From: CAZRVH01 sp964624905
GTDB taxonomy: Bacteria > Patescibacteriota > Gracilibacteria > Peribacterales > Peribacteraceae
Reading direction: 5' to 3'
DNA length: 64,000 nt
Assembly (NCBI GenBank): GCA_964624905.1
Contig: CAZUYK010000009.1
Coordinates: 1 to 64,000, forward strand
The number at the start of each line of letters is the position of its first letter. Position 1 is the stretch's first letter. Below the pieces are notes generated by a model, which saw only the letters and a program-made list of their open reading frames with translations, had not been told where the DNA came from and searched no databases. A program made the position numbers and the translations under genes. Shown here piece after piece: positions 7,896 through 16,531 of this stretch.

Positions 7896-8225
7896 GTGAT
7901 TCGCACCTTTGTTTCGGCGGTCTCCTTCCTGTTTGCGGCTCCCGCTGCTTTCGCGCAGGGGGTTACCGGCAAATTGCAGGTGAATACCGGTTCGAAGATC
8001 GATTTCTGGACTCTCATTGGCAACATATTGGGATTCCTTGCGAACGCGGCGCTGTTCATCGCACCCGTCATCTTCCTTCTGGGTGTCTTTTATTACACCA
8101 TCGGCGGGGCTACGGGGGATACCGACAAGGGGAAGGATATGATGAAGACGACGCTGAAGGGATTCATCCTTATTATCGGCGCTTACTCCATTTTGCGTAC
8201 CGTTTACTATTTCCTCCAGGGCTGA
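7896..8225 (+). CDS. Small membrane protein with signal peptide, VirB2/TrbC-pilin-like topology
   Basis: About 109 residues: an N-terminal signal-like segment ending PAAFAQG, then two hydrophobic helices (IGNILGFLANAALFIAPVIFLLG and LKGFILIIGAYSILRTVYYFL) joined by a short polar loop GGATGDTDKGKDMMK. This resembles the topology of conjugative pilin subunits and of small two-helix proteins common in small-genome bacteria. No secretion genes are nearby, so the function is open. I chose GTG 7896 because TATACT (7884-7889) ends 6 nt before it, while the in-frame ATG at 7878 lies upstream of that box. It is divergent from the penicillin-binding protein gene. Confidence 0.5.
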   Translation: MIRTFVSAVSFLFAAPAAFAQGVTGKLQVNTGSKIDFWTLIGNILGFLANAALFIAPVIFLLGVFYYTIGGATGDTDKGKDMMKTTLKGFILIIGAYSILRTVYYFLQG

Positions 8226-8317
8226 TCCGGCTACGCCTGCGAGCTTTGCCGTGGTTATGCGGTGTAAATTATCGCGAATTTCCTTTCCTTGACCCCTTTT
8301 TTCCATACAATCCTGCC

Positions 8318-8935
8318 ATGAGCGACAGCGGCCACCTTCCGCCGGATGTCCTGGAACAGCTTGAACGCGCCGAACAGCTGAAGCTGAGCGGCAAGCATAT
8401 CGAAGCCCTCATGCTTCTGGAGCAGCTGGTCCTGGACGACCCTTCCAACGTAGCCGCGTTGGAGGAAATCGCGGACAACGAACTGAGTTTGGAGCGCTAC
8501 GACCGCGCGGAAATCGCCGCGAGCCAGGCGATCGACATGGATGCCGCCAGCTACACCGGCCATTACATCATGGGATTCATCCGCTCACACCAGAGCAGGT
8601 GGGACGAGGCGCACGCCTGCCTCACGCTTGCGAACAAGCTGAAGCCGAACAATCCGGAGATTTTGCGCTGCCTGGGATGGGTGCTGTTCAACATGGACAA
8701 GAAGCCGCAGGGCGTCGTGACGTTGGAGCGCTCGTTGAACCTTGATTCCGATAACACGCTCACGCTCTGCGACCTGGGCGTGGCGTACCTCGAACTCCGG
8801 AATTTCCAGAAGGCCCGCGCCCTCTTCATTCGCACGCTGGACCTGGACCCGATGAACCTGCGCGCACGCGAATGCATCGCCGCCATCGACCGTATCGAAA
8901 GCCAGATGGCCGACAAAACACAGAAGATCGTCTGA
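8318..8935 (+). CDS. Tetratricopeptide-repeat protein
   Basis: A 205-residue soluble protein built almost entirely of TPR helical hairpins. Repeats with the expected small/aromatic pattern include KHIEALMLLEQLVLDDPSN, ERYDRAEIAASQAIDMDA, PEILRCLGWVLFNMDKK and NFQKARALFIRTLDLDPMN. It is probably a protein-protein interaction adaptor; no partner is evident. TACAAT (8306-8311) ends 6 nt before ATG 8318, so it is predicted leaderless. The frame is open 500 nt further upstream, but that part overlaps the small membrane gene and is not TPR-like. Confidence 0.8.
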   Translation: MSDSGHLPPDVLEQLERAEQLKLSGKHIEALMLLEQLVLDDPSNVAALEEIADNELSLERYDRAEIAASQAIDMDAASYTGHYIMGFIRSHQSRWDEAHACLTLANKLKPNNPEILRCLGWVLFNMDKKPQGVVTLERSLNLDSDNTLTLCDLGVAYLELRNFQKARALFIRTLDLDPMNLRARECIAAIDRIESQMADKTQKIV

Positions 8936-8967
8936 GAACGATGCGAACAGGTGATTTCAGGTTTATA

Positions 8968-8996
8968 TTTACATATATCATAAAATATGATATAAT
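8968..8996 (+). promoter_or_regulatory. Near-consensus promoter, leaderless GTG gene
   Basis: TTTACA (8968-8973), a 17-nt spacer and TATAAT (8991-8996) sit in an AT-rich stretch. The -10 ends 7 nt before GTG 9004. Confidence 0.7.
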
Positions 8997-9003
8997 ATTT
9001 ATT

Positions 9004-9651
9004 GTGAATCTCGAGTACTCCAATATCGATTGGGAAAAGAGGATAAGCGAAGTCAAGCTGGACCTTCAGGACATTTGGCATTCGAACCGGGGATTGATGG
9101 ATCGCGGCGTCGGCGATACGCGTTTTGACAAGCTTGTCGACGAAATATTGTATGTGCCTCAGCGTGAAAACGAGTCGGAACCGTTGCGCATCGTTCCTAT
9201 CAAAAAAATAGAAAACCTATCTTTTTCCGAGAAGAATCGTTTGTCTGCCTCGAAAGAGCATATGTTTGCAAGTCATGTGTGGAATCTTATCCGGGATTTT
9301 TACCGTGAACAGAACGAATGCTTCAAAGGTCTTTCCAAGGATCGTATTGTCACCGCTGTGAGGCAGGAAATACGTGCCTGCCTTCAGAATGATGATCAAT
9401 CTTCCAAAGTGTATGAAGATGCGCTTCGCACTGCGTCCGTGAATGCATTCGTTGCCTTGGACGATGCATTGGCCGAAGCGATCCTGTCGACTTTGGATTA
9501 TGCTAATCGGGAAGCCGCAGTGAATGAGGCGCTCAAGGCCTTTAATGACGGACAGCTGAAAGGAGAATATATAAAGGACGATGAGCCCACGGAAGAAAAT
9601 ATCCTGCATGCGTATGTAACGAAAATTATCGACACGTACATGCATGTCTGA
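9004..9651 (+). CDS. Hypothetical helical protein
   Basis: A 215-residue, mostly helical soluble protein with no recognised motif. It begins VNLEYSNIDWEKRISEVK and ends ILHAYVTKIIDTYMHV. Codon use is less GC-biased than in neighbouring genes, and the upstream DNA is AT-rich, which hints at later acquisition or relaxed selection. I chose GTG 9004, 7 nt after a consensus TATAAT. The longer frame from 8872 would begin inside the TPR gene and run through the promoter. Confidence 0.55.
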   Translation: MNLEYSNIDWEKRISEVKLDLQDIWHSNRGLMDRGVGDTRFDKLVDEILYVPQRENESEPLRIVPIKKIENLSFSEKNRLSASKEHMFASHVWNLIRDFYREQNECFKGLSKDRIVTAVRQEIRACLQNDDQSSKVYEDALRTASVNAFVALDDALAEAILSTLDYANREAAVNEALKAFNDGQLKGEYIKDDEPTEENILHAYVTKIIDTYMHV

Positions 9652-9715
9652 AAGTGCCGTCGTGGTCTTGATGCAGCAGGTGACATAATCGGTCTTTTGC
9701 CCTACCATCCTGTCC

Positions 9716-10669
9716 ATGTCCGTGCAGGCGCCGACATCGACGCTCATCCGCAACGGCTGGAGACAGGCCCTTGCTTCGCTGAAGCACGGAAGGGGATGGA
9801 GCGGGACGCTGGGTGCGTTTACCGTGACGCTTCTTTTGTTGCAGTGCCTGCTCCTGTTCGCGTTCTCGGTGCGCGGGATCAACCAGAATCTCCTCGAACG
9901 CGCCGGATTGCATTTGGAGGTGTTATCGACGGCGCGTGACCAGGAAATCCAGGAGTTCTACGCCGTTCTGAAAGACCATCCGTCCGTGCAGCACGTGGAC
10001 TACGTTCCCAAGGAGAAGGCGTACGAACAGGAGAAGTTGGCGGACCCGGAACTCGTGTCCTTCCTGGAGCAATACAAGTTGAATAACCCCTTCCCGGATA
10101 GTTTCTTGGTGACGTTGCGCGGCTCCGACGATTACGCCGCCCTTCTTGCCACCGTCCAGCAGGAGAAGTACCGCGCGGTGCTGGACCCCTCCTCGCTCAC
10201 GTCCGTGTCCGAACAGGAGAGGGACCTGCAGGGAATCCTTCGGATGACACAGGCGTTCCAAGCGTTCGCATTCGCATTCGCGGTCCTTTCCGGACTCATC
10301 CTCTGCGCCATGATGGCCGAATACGTGGGGCGTGCGCTCCGCGGACGCAAAGACGAATTCGTCCTCCAAAACGCCCTTGGCGCGGCGCATGTGTCATTGG
10401 TTTCCCTGCTTGCGTCTGAGATCACGGCGTTGCTCCTCATGGCGTTCGCCATCGCATCGGTGCTGACGGTCGCGGTCGTCGTGTCGGCGCCGCTCGCCGT
10501 CTCGGCTTTCAGTACGAACGATATTTTCATCCAGTTGCAGACAGCCATCCGCCCCTTCCTGTTCACGGCCATCCCGGCAACCGTCGTCATCGAACTACTG
10601 CTTCTTCCTGTGTGCGCATGGGGCATTACGTCATTCCGTATCAAGAGGAGCCTATCCCGTCCGTCGTAA
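9716..10669 (+). CDS. ftsX: FtsX-like permease
   Basis: A 317-residue protein with FtsX architecture. There is a short cytoplasmic N-terminus, helix 1 (about 33-53), an extracytoplasmic domain of ~120 residues, then three helices in the C-terminal FtsX permease region (FAFAFAVLSGLILCAMMAEY, then ALGAAHVSLVSLLASEITALLLMAF, and a last helix near 290). FtsX works with the ATPase FtsE and activates wall hydrolases at division; ftsE is not adjacent here. TACCAT ends 7 nt before the ATG. recO follows after 4 nt, so the two are probably one unit. Confidence 0.82.
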   Translation: MSVQAPTSTLIRNGWRQALASLKHGRGWSGTLGAFTVTLLLLQCLLLFAFSVRGINQNLLERAGLHLEVLSTARDQEIQEFYAVLKDHPSVQHVDYVPKEKAYEQEKLADPELVSFLEQYKLNNPFPDSFLVTLRGSDDYAALLATVQQEKYRAVLDPSSLTSVSEQERDLQGILRMTQAFQAFAFAFAVLSGLILCAMMAEYVGRALRGRKDEFVLQNALGAAHVSLVSLLASEITALLLMAFAIASVLTVAVVVSAPLAVSAFSTNDIFIQLQTAIRPFLFTAIPATVVIELLLLPVCAWGITSFRIKRSLSRPS

Positions 10670-10673
10670 CCGC

Positions 10674-11321
10674 ATGTCCCGGTCCTCCGTCATGGACGGC
10701 ATCGTGATGCGCACGATCGATATCGGCGAGGCCGACCGACTGTGCATCCTGTTCACGAAGGAGGCGGGCCTCATCGCCGCGCGCGCGAAGGCCGTGCGCA
10801 AGCCGGGGAGTCGGATGGGGGGAACGTTGCTGCCCATGCGGAGGGTGCAGGCGGAGATGGTGCAGACGGATAAGAACGCGATCATCACCGGCGCACGCGT
10901 GATCGGGGAGATGCCGAAGGACGCCAAGGATGCGTCCCTCTTCCTGTTCCTGCGATTCGGCCAGGCGGCCGAGATGGTTCTGGCGCTGACGGAAGAAGGC
11001 GAGCCCATGCCGAAGATTTACGATCTCCTGTGCCAGTTTCTGCAGATCGCGGGTACGGAAGAAGACCCTCTTCCGGCGTTCCAGTTGCGATTGCTGTTCC
11101 TGCTTGGGTTGTTGCCGTACCAGCAGGACGACCGGCGTTACGCGAAGCTCTCGCGCGAGGCGCAGATGTGCGTCGCCGCGTTCGCGAATAACGCGCCGCT
11201 CCCGGCGTTCATGGATCTCCCGCTGCGCATGGAAGAAATCGACCGTTTCCGTACCCTTCTAATACAGGATTCGCTGAACCGTCCGTTGCGATCGGCGGGG
11301 CTGCATATGACGCAGTACTAA
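10674..11321 (+). CDS. recO: DNA repair protein RecO
   Basis: RecO anneals single strands and helps load RecA with RecR. The 215-residue product has the N-terminal OB-fold pattern (MDGIVMRTIDIGEADRLC, LFTKEAGLIAARAKAVRK) and a helical C-terminus with LRLLFLLGLLPY. The four-cysteine zinc site found in many RecO proteins is absent; only scattered Cys occur. The gene starts 4 nt after the ftsX stop and ends 6 nt from the convergent VanW-family gene. Confidence 0.85.
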   Translation: MSRSSVMDGIVMRTIDIGEADRLCILFTKEAGLIAARAKAVRKPGSRMGGTLLPMRRVQAEMVQTDKNAIITGARVIGEMPKDAKDASLFLFLRFGQAAEMVLALTEEGEPMPKIYDLLCQFLQIAGTEEDPLPAFQLRLLFLLGLLPYQQDDRRYAKLSREAQMCVAAFANNAPLPAFMDLPLRMEEIDRFRTLLIQDSLNRPLRSAGLHMTQY

Positions 11322-11327
11322 AGGCGT

Positions 11328-12620
11328 CTATTCCGCGATATCAGATTCGAACCACGTGGGCACCTCCGCAGCGCTTCCGCTGCCCGTGGCCGGCATGTTC
11401 GCCACGCCCACCAGGTAGTACAGGGGACGTGCCTGGTAGTTCGAGAACACGGGCTCCGTCTTTTCGGTTCCATCCACGTTCTTCACGATGCGGTACCACG
11501 CCGCCTTCAGTCCGGGGACGCGTTCGCCGACTTTCTTTTTCTCGCCGGGCGCGAGGTCCGTGGTGTATTCCGTCCTGTCCGGCGGCGGGGCCACGCGGTC
11601 CCAGATGTACGGACCCACGACGTTGCTCACGCGGTCGTCATGCGTGCCGTAGTAGATGAAAAACGCGAGATCGCCCTTGGCGTAGGTCTGCATGAGCAGG
11701 GCACCGGGGCTGTCGTTCTTGAACTTGATGTCGACGTTCGGCGGATACACCGTGGCGTCCGTTCCTTGGGGGAAATAGTGGCTGACGCTGTAACTGTGGT
11801 TCCTGCGCTGCGTTATGGGGAAGCCGTATTCCCATACCCCTCGGTATGCCGTGGAGCTCACCTGGCACAGCCCTCCGCCGTAGTCCGGCACGGTTTGGTC
11901 CCCCTTGATGACAAGTTCCTTCAGGTAGCCCGTGGACCCGTCGACGGGTCCCAGTGTTTCGACGAAGGAAAACACGGAGTCCTTCGGGATGAGGTGTCCG
12001 TTGAATTTCGCGAGGCCCGTGGCGATGTTATGCCTGCGGTTTGCCGGCGAGTTATCGAAGTTCGATTCGCCGATCGTCACGATTTCCCGTATCCCGGCCG
12101 CCTGCAGCGCAGGGTCGAGCACGGTCACCTTGGGCTGCGTTTCGATGATCGGCAGCTCCACGTCCGCGATACCTTTCTCCATGGCGGCCTCCGTCAGGTC
12201 CGCCGCCCCGTCCAGGTCGATCCTGCGGCCCGTCAGTCCCACGCCGTCGAAGATGATTTTCCCCTTCGCGTCTTTGCTGATCGTAACGTCGCTTGCCTCC
12301 CGGTTGAGCGTCCATCCCGCATGTTTTTCAATGACGGCCTTGATCGCTTCGCGGTTCGAAGCGGGGCGTCTCTCCTCTTTTACGCCCGTCGGCAGCGGGG
12401 GCGTCACATCGCCGTCCACCAGCCACTCCTGCGCCGGTTGGATCGGTTCACCATTGAGCGTCCATACGTCCTCCTGCAATTTCTGGTTCGAAAATTCCTT
12501 CGTTTGGATCACGAAGATGTAATGCTTATGGCGGTACGTGATCGACGTCACCGCGGCATGCGCGGAGAGGGGGAGGAACCATGTCAGAACGAAGCCGGCG
12601 AAAAGGACGGTGCGTCGCAC
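11328..12620 (-). CDS. VanW family exported protein
   Basis: A 430-residue protein with an N-terminal signal peptide (VLFAGFVLTWFLPLSAHA), a variable region, and the VanW domain in the second half. That domain is recognised by NFDNSPANRRHNIATGLAKFNG, FSFVETLGPVDGSTGY, VPDYGGGLCQVSSTAYRGVW and NHSYSVSHYFPQG. VanW domains occur in vancomycin-resistance clusters and in many wall-associated proteins; their biochemistry is unclear, and this is not evidence of resistance. The start is GTG 12620. CACAAT ends 6 nt upstream on the minus strand, a weaker version of the leaderless pattern used here. Confidence 0.85.
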   Translation of the reverse strand: MRRTVLFAGFVLTWFLPLSAHAAVTSITYRHKHYIFVIQTKEFSNQKLQEDVWTLNGEPIQPAQEWLVDGDVTPPLPTGVKEERRPASNREAIKAVIEKHAGWTLNREASDVTISKDAKGKIIFDGVGLTGRRIDLDGAADLTEAAMEKGIADVELPIIETQPKVTVLDPALQAAGIREIVTIGESNFDNSPANRRHNIATGLAKFNGHLIPKDSVFSFVETLGPVDGSTGYLKELVIKGDQTVPDYGGGLCQVSSTAYRGVWEYGFPITQRRNHSYSVSHYFPQGTDATVYPPNVDIKFKNDSPGALLMQTYAKGDLAFFIYYGTHDDRVSNVVGPYIWDRVAPPPDRTEYTTDLAPGEKKKVGERVPGLKAAWYRIVKNVDGTEKTEPVFSNYQARPLYYLVGVANMPATGSGSAAEVPTWFESDIAE

Positions 12621-12645
12621 GGCCGCATTGTGAGGCCTGAGCCTC

Positions 12646-13314
12646 TCAGTGCCAAGAGGATCGCTGATTTTGTTGGCGGTAGATGTCGCCGGCGGACTGG
12701 GTTTGATGTGGCTTGTCGAAGAGCGAGGATTGGGGCGCGGGGCGTAGGGATTGGTGCGGGGTGGGGTCGGGCAGTTCGTCCAATGCCTTGTTTACCAACG
12801 CGTCGGCGCGGTGGTTGTCCCCGCGCGGGATGTGCTCGAAGACGACGTCCGCCAGTTCCTGGCTCAATTCCCGGATCTCGTCGACGAAAGGCTTGAGCGT
12901 CGCCATCTTCACCTGGTATTCGCCGCGCACCTGCTTCACCACCAGCTCGCTGTCCAAGTGGCAGATGAGGCGGTTGGGTTGGTAGGCGAGGGCCATTTTC
13001 AATCCTTCGATGAGCGCGCGGTACTCGGCCACGTTGTTGGTTTCCACCCCGATGCGTTCGTACATCTGGTCCAGTACCTCTCCCTTCACGGGGTCTTCCA
13101 AAATAGCCGCGATGGCCGCCTGTCCGGGATTGCCGCGGGAACCTCCATCGGTGAAAAGGTGCAACACGCCGCCCACCGATTTGGGGAGATCGTTTTCCGG
13201 ATTCGGTTCCTTGGTGAGCGCTTCCTCCAAAATCTGCGCCACGAATTTCTCCCGTTCGCGCACCTTCGGAAACAGTTCCGCGAGTCGTCGTTCAAGGTTG
13301 GCGGGGAGGCGCAT
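12646..13314 (-). CDS. rnhA: Ribonuclease HI family protein
   Basis: RNase H cleaves RNA in RNA:DNA hybrids. The catalytic residues are in place: Asp in FTDGGSRGNPG, Glu in TNNVAEYRAL, Asp in CHLDSELVVKQ and Asp in RGDNHRADALVNKA. The protein has 222 residues. The first ~48 form a helical extension before the RNase H core, and a polar Gln-rich tail follows residue ~185. This is the short form without the basic handle, as in archaeal-type RNase HI. TATACT (13327-13322 on the minus strand) ends 7 nt before the ATG. Confidence 0.9.
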   Translation of the reverse strand: MRLPANLERRLAELFPKVREREKFVAQILEEALTKEPNPENDLPKSVGGVLHLFTDGGSRGNPGQAAIAAILEDPVKGEVLDQMYERIGVETNNVAEYRALIEGLKMALAYQPNRLICHLDSELVVKQVRGEYQVKMATLKPFVDEIRELSQELADVVFEHIPRGDNHRADALVNKALDELPDPTPHQSLRPAPQSSLFDKPHQTQSAGDIYRQQNQRSSWH

Positions 13315-13338
13315 GGCGCCAAGTATAGGCTTGGATTA

Positions 13339-13450
13339 GGTAGGAGGCTACTTATGACTTGGTCGTCAGCTTGTAGCTTCGTTAGCTTCATTAGCAAATC
13401 GCATTTCAAAACAGTCTTCCTAACGAAGCTAAAGAAGCTAGTTTCCTACC
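13339..13450. repeat. Large imperfect inverted repeat between ctpA and rnhA
   Basis: The 21-nt arms at 13374-13394 and 13420-13440 are complementary with two mismatches. Each arm itself repeats a TTAGCTTC-like heptamer unit. An outer pair GGTAGGA (13339-13345) / TCCTACC (13444-13450) extends the symmetry. The right arm overlaps the ctpA stop codon. It could act as a terminator-like hairpin for ctpA, though no T run follows, or be a small palindromic repeat element. Confidence 0.65.
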
Positions 13451-14718
13451 TTCGCCCCGCTTCCCGTCGGCACGCTCACCTTGCCTTCCGTGAGGAACTG
13501 GAGCGCTGCATCGAGCTGCCTGTCCGCGTCCACGGGTGCATTCTCTTGCTGCTGCACCGTCACGTCCGGCGATACCCCTTCCTTGCTGAGATCCCGTCCA
13601 TTCGGCGTATGCCACTTCGCGATCGTGACGCGTAGGCTGCTTCCGCCCGGAAGGTCGATGACTTCCTGCACCGTACCCTTGCCGAAGCTCTTCATGCCGA
13701 TGATCGTAGCGCGCTTATTGTCCTGCAGGGCTCCCGCCAGGATTTCCGAGGCGGAGGCCGAGCCTTCGTTGATGAGTATCACAAGAGGGATAGCGGGGAG
13801 GATCGCATTACCTGAAACCTTCTGCACGTCTACCGGTTCGTCGCGGCGTACCACCGATACCACGTCGCCCTGCGCCATGAGCATCGATGCGATGTCCACC
13901 GCCCCGTTCAGGTAGCCTCCGCCGTTGTAACGCAGGTCGATGATGAGGCCCTTGATGCCGTCCGGCTTGATGTCCCGCAGGATGGAGTCGACCTCCTGCA
14001 CCGTTTCGGATCCGAACTGATGCACCGACAGGAGTCCGATGCTGCCCGTCGCGGTTTGCTTCACTTCGTACTCCGTGCTCGGCACGTGGATTTCCGCTCG
14101 CGTGATGGTGAAGAAGCGCGGTTCTTTGTCGCCGTCGCGGTACACCTCGATCTTCACGTTCGTTCCCTCTTTCCCGCGGATGCGGCTGACGACGGTATTC
14201 AGCGGTTGTCCGAATGAGTCCCAGTCATCCACCGACAGGATGATGTCCTTCGGCAACAAGCCGGAGTGTTCGGCGGGGGAGCCCTTCACGATGCCCACGA
14301 TCACGATGTTTTCGTTGTTGACCGTCAGCTCCGCCCCGATGCCTTCCAGGTCGCCATTCAGGGAATCGCGGAAGTCGACGTTCTCATCCGGCGTCATGAA
14401 GACGGTGTAGGGGTCGCCCGCGGACGCCACCATGCCTCTCACCGCCCCGTAGACCATCTGCTGCGCGTTGAGTCCGGCCGTATCGATATACTTGTCCAAC
14501 AGCAGGTTCCACACGCCCCACAGCAGCCCGATGTTCACGTCTTTCTGGGGGTCCGTTATCGTCGCGCCGCTTTCCGTCGCGCTCACGTACAGGCTGTCCA
14601 GCCGCGTCTGCAGGTCGGTTACTTCCTTCTGCGCCGTGCGCATGCCAAGCTGCCACCCCAGGATGAGGGTGAAGAGAGGAAGGGCGATGAGAGGGAAAAT
14701 ACGGGAGAATTTGGACAT
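13438..14718 (-). CDS. ctpA: C-terminal processing peptidase, S41 family (CtpA/Prc-like)
   Basis: A 426-residue envelope serine protease. It has an N-terminal membrane anchor (residues 8-24), a helical segment, a PDZ domain (about 120-200, GIGAELTVNNENIVIVGIVKG, then SGLLPKDIILSVDD) and the S41 catalytic core. The Ser lies in EGSASAS (318-324) and the Lys is K347 in SFGKGTVQ. A DLRYNGGGYL motif at 261-270 is typical of the family. These proteases trim C-termini of exported proteins and can regulate wall hydrolases. The start has no clear -10 box within 12 nt. It is divergent from the gene at 14775. Confidence 0.93.
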   Translation of the reverse strand: MSKFSRIFPLIALPLFTLILGWQLGMRTAQKEVTDLQTRLDSLYVSATESGATITDPQKDVNIGLLWGVWNLLLDKYIDTAGLNAQQMVYGAVRGMVASAGDPYTVFMTPDENVDFRDSLNGDLEGIGAELTVNNENIVIVGIVKGSPAEHSGLLPKDIILSVDDWDSFGQPLNTVVSRIRGKEGTNVKIEVYRDGDKEPRFFTITRAEIHVPSTEYEVKQTATGSIGLLSVHQFGSETVQEVDSILRDIKPDGIKGLIIDLRYNGGGYLNGAVDIASMLMAQGDVVSVVRRDEPVDVQKVSGNAILPAIPLVILINEGSASASEILAGALQDNKRATIIGMKSFGKGTVQEVIDLPGGSSLRVTIAKWHTPNGRDLSKEGVSPDVTVQQQENAPVDADRQLDAALQFLTEGKVSVPTGSGAKVGN

Positions 14719-14774
14719 GCGAATGCCGGGAAATTCGTTGGAGCGGGTCGGTCCGTGCGGTAGGCTTTCAGCAT

Positions 14775-15404
14775 ATGCCCGCCTCCAAGGCAGCGCCAGT
14801 GGCTTCCGCTCAAAAAAACGGGAAAAACACGTCCCCGGACCTGTTGATCCGAAAGGACATGCGCGTATCCGAAATCGTCGCGCTGCTTCCGGAAAGCGAA
14901 TCCCTTCTGGCCGAGTATGGCTTGAGCTGCTTCAGTTGCAGCGCGAATGCCTATGAAACGCTCGCCGAGGGCTGCGCCTCCCACGGGTTTTCCGACGAGG
15001 ATATCAACGACCTTACAGCGGACCTCAACATCCTGCTCTCGCAGCGTCCCGAACGCCCGCAGACGCTGACGGTGACCAAGGAAGCCGCGGAGCACTTGAA
15101 GGCGATCCTGACGGAGCAGGGAACGCTGGCCAACGGACTGACGGTGGGACTGGATGAGAACGGGGGTTTTTGCATGGAATCATCCGAGAAGCCCGGGGAC
15201 GCCAAGACATTCGTGAACGACGCGGTGCCTGACATGAAGATCCATGCGGCCGTCGTCACGCTCAAGCGCATCGGGGGCGCGACGATCGATTTTCGCGAGG
15301 GGCGTTTCAAATTGGACCTGCCCGAGGATGCGAAGAAGAAAAGCTGTGCCTGCAAGGGCGGCGGGGAGTGCGAGTGTGGCGGCGAAGGGAAGTGCGGGTG
15401 CTGA
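14775..15404 (+). CDS. DUF1858 + HesB-like fusion with cysteine-rich tail
   Basis: A 209-residue protein in three parts. Residues ~28-72 are a DUF1858 domain (DMRVSEIVALLPESESLL, then YGLSCFSC with Cys52 and Cys55), a domain often linked to redox or hybrid-cluster proteins. Residues ~97-182 resemble a HesB/IscA-type fold (LTVTKEAAEHLKAIL, GLTVGLDENGGFCM), but the usual C-terminal CxC is not in its normal place. The last 19 residues are a Cys/Gly-rich tail with six Cys (191-209). A role in Fe-S or metal handling is likely but inferred. TAGGCT ends 8 nt before the ATG. Confidence 0.65.
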   Translation: MPASKAAPVASAQKNGKNTSPDLLIRKDMRVSEIVALLPESESLLAEYGLSCFSCSANAYETLAEGCASHGFSDEDINDLTADLNILLSQRPERPQTLTVTKEAAEHLKAILTEQGTLANGLTVGLDENGGFCMESSEKPGDAKTFVNDAVPDMKIHAAVVTLKRIGGATIDFREGRFKLDLPEDAKKKSCACKGGGECECGGEGKCGC

Positions 15405-15432
15405 AAAAACCGCCCCGCGAGGAGGCGGCGGT
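15404..15432 (-). terminator. Intrinsic terminator of the small membrane-protein gene
   Basis: On the minus strand, ACCGCC pairs with GGCGGT and runs into six T residues. It lies 23 nt after the stop of the gene at 15455 and touches the stop of the convergent DUF1858 gene. Confidence 0.75.
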
Positions 15433-15454
15433 GATTGCCGTGGCAATCAGTGGT

Positions 15455-15880
15455 TCAGCCGAATACTTTCGTGATCTTCGGTTGGTTGTGGATGCGCCCG
15501 AGCATGTACTCGAATGTGATCGTGCTGTTCTCGGGGTAGCGTTGGAACTGGTGCAGGGAGACGTACGCCGAGGCAGTCCAGCCGTCGCATTCGATGATCA
15601 GTTCGTAACTCATATGCCCAGGGCTTTCGTACACGTATCCTTCGGAATCCGCCGATGTCTCGGGCTCGTTCCATTTGGACTTCGTCCTACGCACGGTTCC
15701 CTTGCCGAGCTTGCGCTCGCGCCAGGCAAAGTTGAGCACATGATCCATGGTACACAGGAACAAAATCAGCCAGATGGCGTGTACCACAACGAAGATTATC
15801 CAACCCAGTACCTGCAACGGACTCGTGATCGGCAGCAAGTCCTGCAAGATCGATCCGTAGATCTTTTTCAAAACGTCCAT
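15455..15880 (-). CDS. Hypothetical membrane protein
   Basis: A 141-residue product with one strong hydrophobic segment near residues 25-46 (LQVLGWIIFVVVHAIWLILF), a basic stretch after it (RERKLGKGTVRRTKSK) and a soluble C-terminal domain rich in aromatic residues (YELIIECDGWTASAYVSLHQF). No family is recognised. AGGAGG lies 4-5 nt before ATG 15880, a strong Shine-Dalgarno, which is rare in this window. The AT-rich upstream region (15900-15950) contains several TATAT-like sequences suited to a promoter. A terminator follows at 15404-15432. Confidence 0.6.
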   Translation of the reverse strand: MDVLKKIYGSILQDLLPITSPLQVLGWIIFVVVHAIWLILFLCTMDHVLNFAWRERKLGKGTVRRTKSKWNEPETSADSEGYVYESPGHMSYELIIECDGWTASAYVSLHQFQRYPENSTITFEYMLGRIHNQPKITKVFG

Positions 15881-15952
15881 AGTGCCTCCTAATTCCAAAG
15901 ATCAGTCTGAACAATATGTATTTTGATATATATCTTATATTTTAGCAAATCA

Positions 15953-15980
15953 TCAAAAACGGGGCCCAAGAGCCCCGTTT
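15953..15980 (-). terminator. Intrinsic terminator of ndk
   Basis: AAACGGGGC / GCCCCGTTT forms a 9-bp stem with a six-base loop. On the minus strand it is followed by T residues, starting 20 nt past the ndk stop. Confidence 0.85.
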
Positions 15981-15999
15981 CATTGTTTTATTTCCTATG

Positions 16000-16434
16000 T
16001 CAGTAGTTGAAGATTTCCTCCGGCTTGAAGAAGCGAGAGATCTCGGCCTTGGCCGCCTCCTCGCTGTCCGAGGCATGGGCGATGTTCAACATCTTCGATT
16101 CCGGTCCGCCCTTGGTTCCGAACTCCGCACGGATCGTGCCGGGTGCGGCGAGCGCGCTGTCCGTCACGCCGAGCATGTCGCGGATCTTGGCGATGACGTC
16201 GTCACCCTCGAGGACAAGGGCGATGACGGGCGTCGAGCTCATGAACTTCTCCACGTCCGGGTAGAAGGGTTTGGCGGCGATGTGCGCGTAGTGTTCGCGC
16301 AGGATTTCGGGGCTGAGGTTGATCATCTTGCAGCCGAGGATCTTGAGTCCGGCGTCTTCGAAGCGGGTGATCACTTTTCCGCACACGCGCTGTGACACGG
16401 CGTCGGGTTTGAGGAGGATGAGGGTCTGTTGCAT
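16000..16434 (-). CDS. ndk: Nucleoside diphosphate kinase
   Basis: NDK transfers the gamma phosphate between nucleoside di- and triphosphates through a phosphohistidine. The 144-residue protein is of normal family length. It begins MQQTLILLKPDAV and has FYPDVEKFMSSTPVIALVLEG, GTIRAEFG and the active-site segment NIAHASDS, with the catalytic His. It is cytosolic. It is a single-gene unit with its own terminator at 15953-15980; a TATTTT box lies about 15 nt upstream of the ATG. Confidence 0.95.
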   Translation of the reverse strand: MQQTLILLKPDAVSQRVCGKVITRFEDAGLKILGCKMINLSPEILREHYAHIAAKPFYPDVEKFMSSTPVIALVLEGDDVIAKIRDMLGVTDSALAAPGTIRAEFGTKGGPESKMLNIAHASDSEEAAKAEISRFFKPEEIFNY

Positions 16435-16531
16435 AGGGGTGGGGAAAAGAAAATAGCTTGTCCCGGCGTAGCCCTTAGGCGAAGCGGGAAGGCCCTATCT
16501 TTCACGAAGAAGGGCGGGATGACAAGGGAAA

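Noticed and set aside
11328..12620. Vancomycin resistance determinant
   Set aside because: VanW-domain proteins are widespread exported proteins; no vanHAX-type genes accompany it.
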